Assembly: GCA_964465665.1 (NCBI GenBank)
Contig: CAYXKM010000141.1
Span: 1 to 37,421, forward strand
Length of the DNA: 37,421 nucleotides
Direction: 5' to 3'
DNA from: JAKEGN01 sp964465665
Lineage (GTDB): Bacteria; Pseudomonadota; Gammaproteobacteria; Steroidobacterales; Woeseiaceae
The translations under genes were made by a program, and so were the position numbers. Below the pieces are notes generated by a model. That model worked only from the letters and a program-made list of their open reading frames with translations, was not told where the DNA came from and made no database searches. This document shows positions 13,915 through 23,243 of this stretch, in pieces. Position 1 is the stretch's first letter, and every line of letters begins with the position of its first letter.

Positions 13915-15753
13915 TCAGGAAATGTCGTACAGCCACGGCATTACGAAAGACAGCACCAGCCACATGATGATCGACAGCGGGATGCCGACCCGCAGGAAAT
14001 CGGCAAACTTGTAGCCGCCGGCGCTCAGGATCAGCAGGTTGGTCTGGTAACCGAAAGGCGTTGCGAAACTCATGTTGGCGCCGAAGATGACTGCCAGGAT
14101 GAAAGGCACCGGGTCAGTATTCAATTGCTGCGCGATCGCCACCGCAATCGGCGTACCGATGACGGCTGCGGCATTGTTCGAGACGATATTGGTCAGGACA
14201 ATCATGATCAGTATGAAAGCGCTCAGGATGAAAGGTACCGGGAGCGCCGAAACGATGTCGACGAAGCCTATTGCAAGATAATCCACCATGCCGGTGCCGA
14301 TCAGTGCGCGTCCGAGTGCGAGACTGGTGACGATGATCATGATGACCTGCGCGGACAACGCATCGGATGCATCGCGCCAGTTGAGACAACCGAGCGCCAG
14401 CATCAGTCCGACGCCGATCAGGGCGCTGACCGAGATTGGCACGATGCCGAAGGCGGCGGCCAGTACCACGAGTCCCATGACCGTGAGTGCACGATTGGCC
14501 CTGTGGGTATGCGGCAGATCCATGGTGCCGTCGAGCACCAGCATGGTACCGCTGGCTTTCAGGGAATCGATGCCGTCCTTGCTTCCCTGCACCAGCAGCA
14601 CATCGCCGGCGCGCAGCCGGATGCTGTTCAGATCGCCGGTCACCTGCGAACTCGGGGCGCGTGCCCGGTGGATGGCGAGCGGCATCAGTCCGTAGTTGGC
14701 GCTGAACCGCGCCGCTGCGAGACTGCGCAGGTGCAGCGGAGAACCGCGCGTGACAACCACTTCCGCAAGCTGCTGTCCTTCGGCTGTCAACGGTGTGTCC
14801 TCGTCGATCGGGTGCTCGCTGTCGGAGGTGTTGTACAGGGTCGCGCCCAGCAGTTTCTCGTAGTACTTGAGATTTTCCGGCGAATCCTTGACGAACAGGC
14901 GATCGCCGGGCTGCAGCTTGAGCGATGGCAGTTTCGCGAGGAACAGTGAATCGCCGCGCAGAATCCGATCGACGCGCATTTGCCCGTTGGTTTTTGCCAA
15001 TACTTTGGACAGCGACTGCCCGTTGGCGAAACCCCCTTCCTGGATGGACAACTGGCCGTTGAATATTCGCGGCGTCGTGTCCGCCATCGGCGGAACGCGA
15101 TCGGGTAAAAGGCGTGGCGCGACCAGCCAAAGGAACAATATGCCTGCTGCTCCAACAATCGCGGCCGGTAACACGAAATCGAATACGCCGAAAGTCTTAA
15201 CTCCCATGTCGCTCGAAATGCCCACAACCAGGAGGTTGGTCGATGTACCGATGGTGGTCGCCATGCCGCCGATGATTGTTGCAAATCCCATCGGCAACAT
15301 GACTTCGGATACCGGGAACTTCACACGCAGCGATACGCCGACCAGTATCGGCATCAGCAACACGACGATCGGTGTGTTGTTCATGAACGCGCTGAGTGTA
15401 CTGGCGGCAAGCAAGGTGACGAGCAATGCAAGCACCGGCCTCGTGGACCAGGCACGACCGACGACCGCCGCCAGCGGTTGCAATGCACCGGTGGTTTCGA
15501 GCGCTTTGCCGACCATCATGAGTGCGCAGATGGTCACCAGTGCTTCGTTGCCAAGGCCCGCAAAAAAATCGACCGGTCTCAGCGAGACCTTTCCGCCCTC
15601 GTAAGGGAAAAGCTGGAAGCCCGCCACGAGGACAATGAGCACCGCGAGACTCGAGGTCTCGAGCGGCAGGTTGTCGCGGGTAAACAGGTACAGCGCAATT
15701 GCGGTGAGCAGCAGTACGGCAATTCCATGCGCGTCAGGTGTAATCGCCGGCAA
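13915..15753 (-). CDS. SLC13/DASS family permease with two RCK-C-like domains
   Basis: This is a 612-residue inner-membrane transporter. Two sets of hydrophobic helices (about 1-215 and 420-612) flank a soluble middle with two TrkA-C-like segments (each with LKLQPGDRLFVKDS or IRLRAGDVLLVQGS). Family motifs include FMNNTPIVVLLMP, TTIGTSTNLLVVG in the first half and SNNAAAVIGTPIAVAI, FATPFGYQTNLL in the second; these form the sodium and substrate sites in DASS carriers. The substrate (dicarboxylate, sulfate or another anion) cannot be told. The start is a TTG at 15753 with AGAGG eight bases upstream; no in-frame ATG is close. It precedes the trp operon, which has its own promoter. Confidence 0.88.
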   Translation of the reverse strand: MPAITPDAHGIAVLLLTAIALYLFTRDNLPLETSSLAVLIVLVAGFQLFPYEGGKVSLRPVDFFAGLGNEALVTICALMMVGKALETTGALQPLAAVVGRAWSTRPVLALLVTLLAASTLSAFMNNTPIVVLLMPILVGVSLRVKFPVSEVMLPMGFATIIGGMATTIGTSTNLLVVGISSDMGVKTFGVFDFVLPAAIVGAAGILFLWLVAPRLLPDRVPPMADTTPRIFNGQLSIQEGGFANGQSLSKVLAKTNGQMRVDRILRGDSLFLAKLPSLKLQPGDRLFVKDSPENLKYYEKLLGATLYNTSDSEHPIDEDTPLTAEGQQLAEVVVTRGSPLHLRSLAAARFSANYGLMPLAIHRARAPSSQVTGDLNSIRLRAGDVLLVQGSKDGIDSLKASGTMLVLDGTMDLPHTHRANRALTVMGLVVLAAAFGIVPISVSALIGVGLMLALGCLNWRDASDALSAQVIMIIVTSLALGRALIGTGMVDYLAIGFVDIVSALPVPFILSAFILIMIVLTNIVSNNAAAVIGTPIAVAIAQQLNTDPVPFILAVIFGANMSFATPFGYQTNLLILSAGGYKFADFLRVGIPLSIIMWLVLSFVMPWLYDIS

Positions 15754-15846
15754 TCCGTTAACCTCTCTGGCGCATCAGGATCCGGCGACCTGGTGAGCAA
15801 GTGGCCGGGCACCCGTGATTGGCTGGATCGCAAACGGTATCGCAAT

Positions 15847-17190
15847 TCAGACCACAGCCGCAATGTGGTCGCGCGGGTTTCCGCGCATTATGACCGCCCA
15901 CGCACGCCGGTGAAACCTGCTGAAATCACCGACATTCCAGTTTGCAAATGGCGGTGCATCGCGGAAGCTGATTGCATCGGCGTGCGCGAGAACAGGCAGC
16001 AGATCCATGAAATCCGGGGCGCAAATGCTTCGGCGTGGCAACACCGAGTACGGCGACAGCACCAGCAGGTTCCGGTGCCGTACAGCCTCTGCCTGCAATG
16101 TCACACGCCAGCGACTGCTCCATTTGCGCTGCTGCTCGATATCAATCCAGATGTTCGATGGGTCGCTTTGCAGCAACGACGGAAGCGTTTCGTTTTCGCG
16201 CGCCATCTCCCGCGATGCGTTCAGCAACTCGCCTTGCACGGCGCGAACGATGCTGTCAGCCCACCGCAGGCTGTGAATTTCAGTCGGATGCATGCGCCGT
16301 TCCGCAACCAGGTCGCCGATACCGCTCAGCAACAGGGCAACCCGGTTGTTGGTGCGCGAATCCAGACGTTGCAACTCCGACGACCAGCAGAGCTCTGGAG
16401 CAAGCCGCTCGTTGGCTTCGAGGCAAGCCCGCAAGGCCAAGCGAACCGCCGGCATGTTCAGGTGCCCGCGCGCGTCGGCGAAATCCGGCAAACGGAGCTC
16501 GACAGGCAGCCATGCGGATTCGGCCGGCACCGGCATGGCAAAGGCTGGAAGTATCGAAGCGGCCTTTTCATCGGCCAGCAGCGAGCAATGGCTGCGGACG
16601 GACTCCCCGTAAACGGCCTGTGCCGTGCATGCGGACTGGCGCCGATGCCACAACTCTGTCCAGTTGGACTCCGTTGCCGCCTGCACCCTCGCATCCGCAT
16701 GGTGTTGCATTTGCAGACTGTCCAGCATGACGTATCGCGGACCTCTGCCGAGCAGCGACGTGATGACGAGGTAGGCCTGCAACGGCATGACATGCGAACG
16801 AATGCTCGTGCCTATGAGTCCCTGCGCCAGGCAGTGCGGCGGCAACGCGTCGCGCAGCGCGTTGCAGAAGGCTTCGAGCATGTGGCGCGAATCGGCTGCT
16901 CCGTTTTCATGACCCGGATCCGTGAGCGCAAGAGTCAGCGGAACCCGCCTGTCAAGAATCTGCCGCAGTCGCTCGTTCAGTTCAGACGCATAGTCTGCAG
17001 CATCCAGGTAACTGCTGACAGATACCCGCAACGCCAGGCCTCCTGCAGCCGTGCCCGACGGGCTGTCAATCAGGTGCGGAATTACCCGATACTGGCGCAA
17101 CCGCCGCACACAGGCATCCACCGCTGCAGGTCCGGGCCGACGGGGCAGCGACCGGGTCTTGCCAACGGGACTTTCCACGTAATCGAGCAT
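15847..17190 (-). CDS. Unrecognised 447-residue protein
   Basis: I do not recognise a family. The protein looks soluble, with no signal peptide or transmembrane stretch. It is rich in Arg, His and Trp, and contains segments such as LRVSVSSYLDAADYASELN, VPLTLALTDPGHENGA, GRGPRYVMLDSLQMQHHAD and AISFRDAPPFANWNVGDFS. The start is well supported by AAGGA before the ATG at 17190. It is divergent from yajQ-ppc and lies 93 bases upstream of the permease on the same strand, so the two may be co-transcribed. It is a full-length, undisturbed frame with codon use like its neighbours, so I take it as real. Possible role: none assigned. Confidence 0.75.
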   Translation of the reverse strand: MLDYVESPVGKTRSLPRRPGPAAVDACVRRLRQYRVIPHLIDSPSGTAAGGLALRVSVSSYLDAADYASELNERLRQILDRRVPLTLALTDPGHENGAADSRHMLEAFCNALRDALPPHCLAQGLIGTSIRSHVMPLQAYLVITSLLGRGPRYVMLDSLQMQHHADARVQAATESNWTELWHRRQSACTAQAVYGESVRSHCSLLADEKAASILPAFAMPVPAESAWLPVELRLPDFADARGHLNMPAVRLALRACLEANERLAPELCWSSELQRLDSRTNNRVALLLSGIGDLVAERRMHPTEIHSLRWADSIVRAVQGELLNASREMARENETLPSLLQSDPSNIWIDIEQQRKWSSRWRVTLQAEAVRHRNLLVLSPYSVLPRRSICAPDFMDLLPVLAHADAISFRDAPPFANWNVGDFSRFHRRAWAVIMRGNPRDHIAAVV

Positions 17191-17261
17191 CTTCGTCCTT
17201 CCCTGGAGCAGGATTCATGATGCTGCCGACGCGGCGCCCTCGCCCGGCTCTTTTCTGGGCA

Positions 17262-17284
17262 GCTTGCGGAGATTTTGCTATTGT
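17262..17284 (+). promoter_or_regulatory. Possible promoter of yajQ-ppc
   Basis: The -10 candidate is TATTGT (17279-17284), with an extended TGC directly before it. A weak -35, TGGGCA, lies 17 bases upstream at 17256-17261. It is placed in the 152-base divergent region between the orphan gene and yajQ. Visual match only. Confidence 0.3.
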
Positions 17285-17342
17285 CCCGTCCCCCACAGGC
17301 CGTCAGGCAAGCCGGGCTACAAGTAACAGCGAGGGCATATCC

Positions 17343-17825
17343 ATGCCGTCATTTGACGTGGTGAGCGAATTCGACGCTCACGAAGCAAGCAATGCCGTGG
17401 ACCAGGCCAACCGCGAGGTCGGTACGCGATTCGACTTCAAGGGCACCGGTTCCGAATACGAGCTCGATGAGCAGATCATCCGTCTCAACTCGCAGACCGA
17501 GTTTCAACTGCAACAGATGCTGGACATCCTGCGCCAGAAACTGGCGAAACGCGGCATCGATGTGGCGTGCATGCAAATCGATCCGCCGCAGGTCAGCGGC
17601 AACGAAGCGCGGCAGCAGGTTACGCTGAGAAAGGGAATCGATGCGCCACTGGCACGGGAGCTGGTAAAGAAGGTCAAGGCCAGCAAGATCAAGGTGCAGG
17701 CAGCCATCCAGGGAGAGAAACTTCGCGTCAGCGGCAAAAAACGCGACGACCTTCAGGCCGTCATTCGATTGCTGAAGGAAGCCGAGGTCGAGTTGCCGTT
17801 GCAGTACGATAACTTCCGCGACTGA
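17343..17825 (+). CDS. yajQ: YajQ family nucleotide-binding protein
   Basis: The 160-residue product matches YajQ throughout: MPSFDVVSEFDAHEASNAVD, GTRFDFKGT, ELDEQIIRLNS, QQVTLRKGID, KKVKASKIKVQAAIQGEKLRV and the C-terminal ELPLQYDNFRD. It has two ferredoxin-like halves. Homologues in Xanthomonas bind cyclic di-GMP and act with a transcription factor in virulence control; in E. coli the role is less clear. ATG 17343, preceded by GCGAGGG, is the family start; a longer frame from 17217 has no homology. The ppc gene begins 23 bases after its stop. Confidence 0.95.
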   Translation: MPSFDVVSEFDAHEASNAVDQANREVGTRFDFKGTGSEYELDEQIIRLNSQTEFQLQQMLDILRQKLAKRGIDVACMQIDPPQVSGNEARQQVTLRKGIDAPLARELVKKVKASKIKVQAAIQGEKLRVSGKKRDDLQAVIRLLKEAEVELPLQYDNFRD

Positions 17826-17848
17826 CTGGAAACTGAGCGAGAAGCACC

Positions 17849-20578
17849 GTGCACAAGATACTGCGCAGGCAGGACATCACCTTCCAGGACAAGGATCAAC
17901 CCTTGCGCCAGGACGTGCGTGTGCTTGGCAGCATGGTCGGCACTCTACTGAAAGAACAGGGCGGCGATGCACTGTTCGAGTTCGTCGAGACCGCAAGGCA
18001 GCGCGCCATCCGGCGTCGCGAAGGCAACGAGAAGCAGGGCGAGGAGCTCGCGGCACTGGTCAGGAATCTTAGGCTCGATCTTGCGATCGAAGTCATTCGC
18101 GCTTTCGCCACTTATTTCCAGATGGTGAATACGGCAGAGAAAGTGCACCGGATCCGCAGGCGGCTCGAGTACATGCAGGGCGAGGGCAATTTTCAGCCCG
18201 GCGGACTCGAGGAATCGCTGGTGAAACTGAAGGCCGCGGGACTCAGCTTGCCGGCGCTGCAGGAGCTGCTCTCGTCGATAAGCATAGAGCCTGTGTTCAC
18301 GGCGCATCCGACCGAGCCGACACGGCGCACGATCCTGCGCAAGGAGCAGCATATCGTCAGGCTCCTGATCGACATGCTGAACCCGACCATGTCTGCGCAG
18401 GAACGCAACGCCTGCCTGGAGAACATAAAGCTGGAAGTAACCACCGGGTGGCAGACGGCCGAGCACCCTGGCGAGCAAATGACCGTCGCCGACGAACTCG
18501 AGCACGTCCTGTTCTTCGTCACCGACGTGTTGTACCGGGCGATGCCGCCCTTCTATGAGGACCTGGAGAATGCTGCCATCAGGATCTACGGTGAGGACGC
18601 AAGGGAGCTGAGAATTCCGCCGATGGTCCGGTTCGCATCCTGGGTCGGCGGCGATATGGATGGCAACCCCAACGTCAATGCCAAGACCATCCGCTCGACA
18701 CTCGCCCGCCAGCGCTCGCTGGTTCTCAATCTCTATTACCGCGAGTGCGCGGCGATCGCAACAAAACTCAGCCAGTCGAGCGTACGCATCGGCATCGACG
18801 ATGCCGTGATGCAACGGATCGAGGAATACCGCGGCGTGTTTCGCAACGCCTATCACTCCGTGCCTGCCCGGCACAGGGACATGTCGTACCGCGTGCTTCT
18901 GCGCCTGATCCAGGAACGTCTGCAGGCCACTTATGACGACGATGCCTATCCGTACGAATCGGCCGAACAGTTCGAATCGGACATCCGGCTGATTGCGAAA
19001 AGCCTTGAGAACAACAAGGGCAGGCACGCCGGGCTGTTCGCCGTAAAGCGCTTGTTGCGCCGGATATCCACCTTCGGTTTTCACCTCGTGACGCTCGATG
19101 TTCGGCAGGACGCCATGGTGCATCGAGAAGTCGTCGGCGAGTGCCTCGGCATTGGCGACTGGCTCGAGTGGACGCCGGACGATCGCGCCGTGCGCATCGT
19201 CGAAGCGATCGAGACGCGATTCTCGCCGCCCGGGCAGCAGAGCATTAACGCGCGTAAGACCCTCGCGGCATTCCAGGCGATTGCGTTCTGCCGCCGCAAG
19301 TACGGAGAACCGGCCATCGGGCCGTTCATCGTCAGCATGACGCAGGGTGCGGACGACATCCTGTCGATACTGCTGCTCTCGCAGTGGAGCGAACTGCACA
19401 ACCGGCGCGACGAGGTGCCGCTCGACATCGCTCCACTGTTGGAGACCGTCGACGATTTGAAGAACGGCCCCGCAATACTCGAATCGCTGCTGTCGAACAA
19501 GCTCTACCGGCACCATCTCTGGCTGCGCGGCGACAAACAGACGGTGATGATCGGGTATTCCGACAGCAACAAGGATTCCGGTCTGGTGTCGGCGCGCTGG
19601 GCGCTGCAGAACGCGCAGATCGAGCTTGCGGCGACAATGGCGCGGCATGGCGTCGAACTGAACCTGTTCCACGGGCGCGGCGGCACCATCAGCCGCGGCG
19701 GCGGCAAGACCCACGCGGCGGTGATGGGTTCGCCGCCCGGCACCGTCAACGGACGGCTGCGGGTCACCGAGCAGGGAGAGATCATCAATGAGAAGTACGG
19801 CCTGCGCGGCATCGCACTGAGGACGCTCGAACAGGCGGTCGGCTCGGTCGCGCTCGCCACGGCCATGCCGCAACACCGCGGTTCGGACGAGCCCGGCTGG
19901 CACGGCATCATGCAGGTCATCGCCGATGTGAGCCGTCGCCGATACCGCGATCTCGTTTACAAAACGCCGAATTTCCAAGAGTATTTTCGCCTCGCCACAC
20001 CGGTCGATCTCATCGAGCGCATGCGCATCGGATCGCGACCAGCCGCGCGGCGCACCGGCCAGGGCGTGCAGGATCTGCGCGCCATACCGTGGGTGTTCGC
20101 CTGGACACAGTGCCGCTCCATGTTCCCCGGCTGGTTCGGCCTCGGTACCGGCCTCAAAGCGGCGCTGGAGCAGTTCGACGAGGACGTGTTGCGCGAGATG
20201 TCACGCGAGTGGTACTTCATGCGATCGATCACCGCGGATTCGGAAGCGGTTCTCGCCAAAGCCGATATGGAAATCGCGCGCCTCTATTCCGAACTCGCGG
20301 GCCCGTTGCACGATGAATTCTGGCCTGTCATGGCCGAGGAATTCGAGCTGACCTGCGAACTGGTGCTCGAGTACTCCGCTCACGAAGCGCTGTTGGAAAG
20401 CGACGTGACCCTGCAGCGCGCGATCATGTTGAGAAATCCCTACGTCGACCCGATGAGCCTTTTGCAGATCGACCTGCTCGCCCGCTGGCGCAAATCCGAC
20501 TACCAGAACGCCGAGCTGTTCGAAGCGCTGCAGGCCAGTGTCAATGGAATTGCACAAGGGCTGCAGAACACGGGCTGA
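17849..20578 (+). CDS. ppc: Phosphoenolpyruvate carboxylase
   Basis: PEP carboxylase (909 residues) adds bicarbonate to PEP to replenish oxaloacetate. The active-site motifs are intact: VFTAHPTEPTRRTI with the catalytic His, WVGGDMDGNPNV, GYSDSNKDSGLVSARWAL, and the glycine-rich FHGRGGTISRGGGKTH followed by QGEIINEKYG. The protein ends with the usual short C-terminal tail (LQNTG), which completes the active site. The start is GTG at 17849, preceded by GAGCGAGAA. Length is normal for bacterial enzymes (about 880-930). It probably shares a transcript with yajQ. Confidence 0.97.
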   Translation: MHKILRRQDITFQDKDQPLRQDVRVLGSMVGTLLKEQGGDALFEFVETARQRAIRRREGNEKQGEELAALVRNLRLDLAIEVIRAFATYFQMVNTAEKVHRIRRRLEYMQGEGNFQPGGLEESLVKLKAAGLSLPALQELLSSISIEPVFTAHPTEPTRRTILRKEQHIVRLLIDMLNPTMSAQERNACLENIKLEVTTGWQTAEHPGEQMTVADELEHVLFFVTDVLYRAMPPFYEDLENAAIRIYGEDARELRIPPMVRFASWVGGDMDGNPNVNAKTIRSTLARQRSLVLNLYYRECAAIATKLSQSSVRIGIDDAVMQRIEEYRGVFRNAYHSVPARHRDMSYRVLLRLIQERLQATYDDDAYPYESAEQFESDIRLIAKSLENNKGRHAGLFAVKRLLRRISTFGFHLVTLDVRQDAMVHREVVGECLGIGDWLEWTPDDRAVRIVEAIETRFSPPGQQSINARKTLAAFQAIAFCRRKYGEPAIGPFIVSMTQGADDILSILLLSQWSELHNRRDEVPLDIAPLLETVDDLKNGPAILESLLSNKLYRHHLWLRGDKQTVMIGYSDSNKDSGLVSARWALQNAQIELAATMARHGVELNLFHGRGGTISRGGGKTHAAVMGSPPGTVNGRLRVTEQGEIINEKYGLRGIALRTLEQAVGSVALATAMPQHRGSDEPGWHGIMQVIADVSRRRYRDLVYKTPNFQEYFRLATPVDLIERMRIGSRPAARRTGQGVQDLRAIPWVFAWTQCRSMFPGWFGLGTGLKAALEQFDEDVLREMSREWYFMRSITADSEAVLAKADMEIARLYSELAGPLHDEFWPVMAEEFELTCELVLEYSAHEALLESDVTLQRAIMLRNPYVDPMSLLQIDLLARWRKSDYQNAELFEALQASVNGIAQGLQNTG

Positions 20579-20644
20579 AGTCGGTGCCGGTGTTCACTTG
20601 TTTGCGTTTTCTGGGCGAGACGGTCGGCCCGACCTCTTCCTCCG

Positions 20645-21406
20645 CTACTCGCTGACGAAGGTTACAAACGCCTCCAGCGACTTCCTTTGAATGTCCGGCA
20701 CCGTGGCATCTCGTTCCGGGTAGCCGGTCACAAGAAGCAGGAACGGCCGCTCGGTCAGTGGTCGGTCGAGAATGTCGTTCAGGAACTTCATGGGACTCGG
20801 CGTGTGCGTCAGGCACACGAGGCCCGCGCGGTGCAAGGCAGTGATCAGCAGGCCGGTGGCTAGCCCGGTCGACTCGGCCGGGTAATAATGCTTCACCTTT
20901 CGCCCGTCCGGCAGCACCGAGTATTTCTTGAGAAAGACAGCAATGAGGTATGGGGCTTTCTCGAGAAAAGGTTTCTCGCTATCGGTACCGAGCGGCGCCA
21001 GCGCCTCGAGCCATTCCGCCGATGCGCGGTGCTCATAGAATTCTTTTTCTTCCGCTTCCGCAGCCTGTCGGATGCGCAACTTGGTATTCTCACCGCTGAC
21101 AACGACAAAGTGCCAGGGCTGCAGATTTGCCCCGCTCGGCGCGGTACCGGCCACACGCAACGCATTTTCGATGATGTCGCGCGGCACTTCCCGCGCAGAG
21201 AAGTCCCTCACCGTACGCCGCCGGCTGACATCGGCATAGAACTCCGCAAGACGTTCGCGCATTTCCTCGATTGGGTATTCGCGATAGTCCGGAAGCGGAA
21301 TGAACGGATAGGTTTTTTTCAAATTACGATCACCTAACGTTGCCACTGGATGTTCCCGGTGTTGCACATGTGCAGGCGATTTGCCTTTCTCCATTCCATC
21401 GGTCAT
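20645..21406 (-). CDS. Nitroreductase-fold flavoprotein resembling iodotyrosine deiodinase
   Basis: The 253-residue protein belongs to the FMN-binding nitroreductase superfamily. RRRTVRDFS (phosphate-binding arginines), GTAPSGANLQPWHFVVV, and LHRAGLVCLTHTPSPMKFL are the FMN-contact segments. The order and wording (TAPSGA..PW.FVVV, EEKEFYEHR, KVKHYYPAESTGLATG, LVTGYPERDATVPDIQRK) are closest to animal and bacterial iodotyrosine deiodinase. The lid Glu and Tyr appear conserved, while the expected Lys is not evident. This suggests reductive dehalogenation or a related flavin reaction; the substrate is unknown. ATG 21406 (or 21394) is chosen because the longer frame would overlap the divergent dehydrogenase gene. 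Confidence 0.8.
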   Translation of the reverse strand: MTDGMEKGKSPAHVQHREHPVATLGDRNLKKTYPFIPLPDYREYPIEEMRERLAEFYADVSRRRTVRDFSAREVPRDIIENALRVAGTAPSGANLQPWHFVVVSGENTKLRIRQAAEAEEKEFYEHRASAEWLEALAPLGTDSEKPFLEKAPYLIAVFLKKYSVLPDGRKVKHYYPAESTGLATGLLITALHRAGLVCLTHTPSPMKFLNDILDRPLTERPFLLLVTGYPERDATVPDIQRKSLEAFVTFVSE

Positions 21407-21446
21407 CGTTCGCACACGCTGCAGCAAAGAATAACCCGTCCACCGA

Positions 21447-22406
21447 ATGAAAGCCGTGTTTCTCGATTTTGCCACCATGGGCGCCGAAGGGATCGACCGT
21501 TCGCCGCTTACCGATGCGTTACCCGGAATCGAATTTTTCGACGCCACTGCCCCCGGGCAGCGTCGCGACAGGATTCATGACGCCGAGTATGTACTGACCA
21601 ACAAGGTACGCATCGACCGAGAGCTGATCGATTCCACGCCAACTCTCAGGTTCATTGGGCTGACGGCGACCGGCACCGACAACATCGACCTCGAGGCCGC
21701 GGCCTCACGCGGCGTCGCTGTGTGCAACATCCGCGCTTACTGCACGCAATCGGTCGTCGAACATGTTTTTGCGGTACTCCTGAACTTTGCGCACAGCATC
21801 GGCGCCTTCGACCGCGCCGTGCGTAACGGTGAATGGCAGCGCGCCGCCGATTTCTGCATGTTGAGCCATCCCATCCGGCAGCTTTCCGCAATGACCATGG
21901 GCATCGTCGGTTACGGAGTTCTGGGGCGGGCGGTTGCGGAGACGGCAAGACACTTCGGCATGCATGTACTCGTTGCGCGGCGACGGGGCGAGCCGGCCGT
22001 GGCAAACGACGGCCGCACGGATTTCGCCGACCTGCTGCGCGACGCGGACGTCATCTCCCTGCATTGCCCGCTGAATGACTCGAACCGCGGCTTCATCGGC
22101 GCAGATGAATTTCGACGCATGAAACCGAACGCGATACTCATCAATACCGCTCGCGGCGGACTCATCGATTCGTTGGCGCTGGTCGAGGCCCTGAAACACA
22201 AACAGATCGCTGCCGCAGCCATCGACGTACTGCCGAAGGAGCCACCGAGCGACGGCGATCCTCTGCTCGACTACGCGGGTGCCAACCTGCTCTTGACGCC
22301 GCACGTCGCCTGGGCAACGGTCGAAGCACGACAGAAAGCCGTCAACGAACTGGCCATGAATATTCGCGCGTTCCAGCGGGGAGAAAAGCGCAACCGCGTC
22401 GTCTGA
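21447..22406 (+). CDS. D-2-hydroxyacid dehydrogenase, hydroxypyruvate/glycerate type
   Basis: The 319-residue NAD(P)-dependent enzyme has the Rossmann motif GIVGYGVLG and the catalytic set Arg in NTARGGLID, Glu in LPKEPP and His in TPHVAWA. The segment LTATGTDNIDLEAAASRG followed by CNIRAYCTQSVVEHVFA is characteristic of the glycerate dehydrogenase/hydroxypyruvate reductase group. Likely reaction: reversible reduction of hydroxypyruvate (or glyoxylate) to D-glycerate (glycolate). It is divergent from the deiodinase-like gene with only 40 bases between starts, so the two probably share a control region. Confidence 0.88.
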   Translation: MKAVFLDFATMGAEGIDRSPLTDALPGIEFFDATAPGQRRDRIHDAEYVLTNKVRIDRELIDSTPTLRFIGLTATGTDNIDLEAAASRGVAVCNIRAYCTQSVVEHVFAVLLNFAHSIGAFDRAVRNGEWQRAADFCMLSHPIRQLSAMTMGIVGYGVLGRAVAETARHFGMHVLVARRRGEPAVANDGRTDFADLLRDADVISLHCPLNDSNRGFIGADEFRRMKPNAILINTARGGLIDSLALVEALKHKQIAAAAIDVLPKEPPSDGDPLLDYAGANLLLTPHVAWATVEARQKAVNELAMNIRAFQRGEKRNRVV

Positions 22407-22426
22407 GCCGTCGCAGTTCCTTTGAT

Positions 22427-23218
22427 TCAGGCCGTTGGCCGGACGATCAGCGTTTGCAATGCGACACCCAGTGCGCCGCGCTTATCGAAGAGCGTCGCCT
22501 GCGACATGCCGATGCCGGTCGGCTCCCAGAACGAAATCGCACTCGAGGCAAGCCATTTCGATTCCGGCAGGCGATAAGCAAGCACCGTGAGGTCGGCATT
22601 GACGAAACTGGCAACCGAAAACTCGGCGTTGCGTGAAATGCCGTTGCCGCAATCGGCGATCGGGCACAGGGTCTGGAACGGAGATGGCTCCTCGTCCCCG
22701 AACAACGGCAAGGTGCGCATCCATACGGTGGTGGTTCCCGGGTCACTCGTCTCGCCCGGAGGGTAGGCCGCCTCGATGCCGGCGCCGAAGAACGGCAGAT
22801 CGTGCAACGGCCGCTGTACCGGAAACCCGCCCTTCCTCGCGTCCTCGAAAACCGGATGCGGGACCGTTGGTGTCGGAAACGGCGCAAAGGAATTCGTTGC
22901 GAGGTGCAAGCTGGATGCTACTGCGCAGATCCGCCCGCTCCTGTCACGCAAATCCGCTGAAGCCGTGGTTGCCGCACGCCCGTCGCGCTCGAGTTTTGCA
23001 GCGATACTAAATCCGGCCATCGGTATCGGGCGCTGGAAACTGATCGTGAGTCGCACGAGTTGCTTGGCCGGCACGGCCGCCTCCACCGCACGCGCAATCG
23101 TGCCCGTGACCGGTCCCGCGTGACAGGCATCCGCAGACCATGGCCCTCGGCAGGCATCGTTGCCTACGATCCAGTCATCGGCGTCATGAAAAAATGCCTG
23201 GTCTTTTCCCTTCGGCAC
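22427..23218 (-). CDS. Thioesterase-like (double hotdog) protein
   Basis: This is a 263-residue protein with an N-terminal CRGPWSADACHAGPVTGTIARAVE, matching the substrate-site stretch of the TesB-like acyl-CoA thioesterase superfamily (G-P-W-x-x-x-x-x-H-x-G-P). It is followed by LTISFQRPIPM and, in the second half, ASFVNADLTVLAYRLP and SSAISFWEPTGIGMSQATLFD. These fit two hotdog domains. The start is GTG at 23218 with AGGA eight bases upstream. It follows ybbP by 25 bases and may be transcribed with ybbA-ybbP. The substrate is probably an acyl-CoA; specificity is unknown. Confidence 0.8.
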   Translation of the reverse strand: MPKGKDQAFFHDADDWIVGNDACRGPWSADACHAGPVTGTIARAVEAAVPAKQLVRLTISFQRPIPMAGFSIAAKLERDGRAATTASADLRDRSGRICAVASSLHLATNSFAPFPTPTVPHPVFEDARKGGFPVQRPLHDLPFFGAGIEAAYPPGETSDPGTTTVWMRTLPLFGDEEPSPFQTLCPIADCGNGISRNAEFSVASFVNADLTVLAYRLPESKWLASSAISFWEPTGIGMSQATLFDKRGALGVALQTLIVRPTA

Positions 23219-23243
23219 TGCCCGATTCCTGCCGCGCTACAAC

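Noticed and set aside
13891..14949. Plus-strand frame (352 codons) opposite the permease
   Set aside because: Composition is repetitive His/Asp/Gln-rich shadow sequence of the transporter helices.
15478..17220. Plus-strand frame (580 codons) opposite the permease and orphan gene
   Set aside because: It spans two minus-strand genes and the gap between them, with no recognisable sequence; the minus-strand frames have good starts.
17945..19978. Long minus-strand frame (677 codons) opposite ppc
   Set aside because: Shadow of ppc, which is intact with all active-site motifs.
20600..20640. Short GGTCGG/CCGACC inverted repeat after ppc
   Set aside because: The arms leave almost no loop and the following T-rich stretch is interrupted, so I could not support a terminator.
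17849..22406. ppc plus hydroxypyruvate reductase as part of a serine cycle
   Set aside because: The other serine-cycle genes (glyA-type, malyl-CoA lyase, mtk) are absent here; ppc is a general anaplerotic enzyme.
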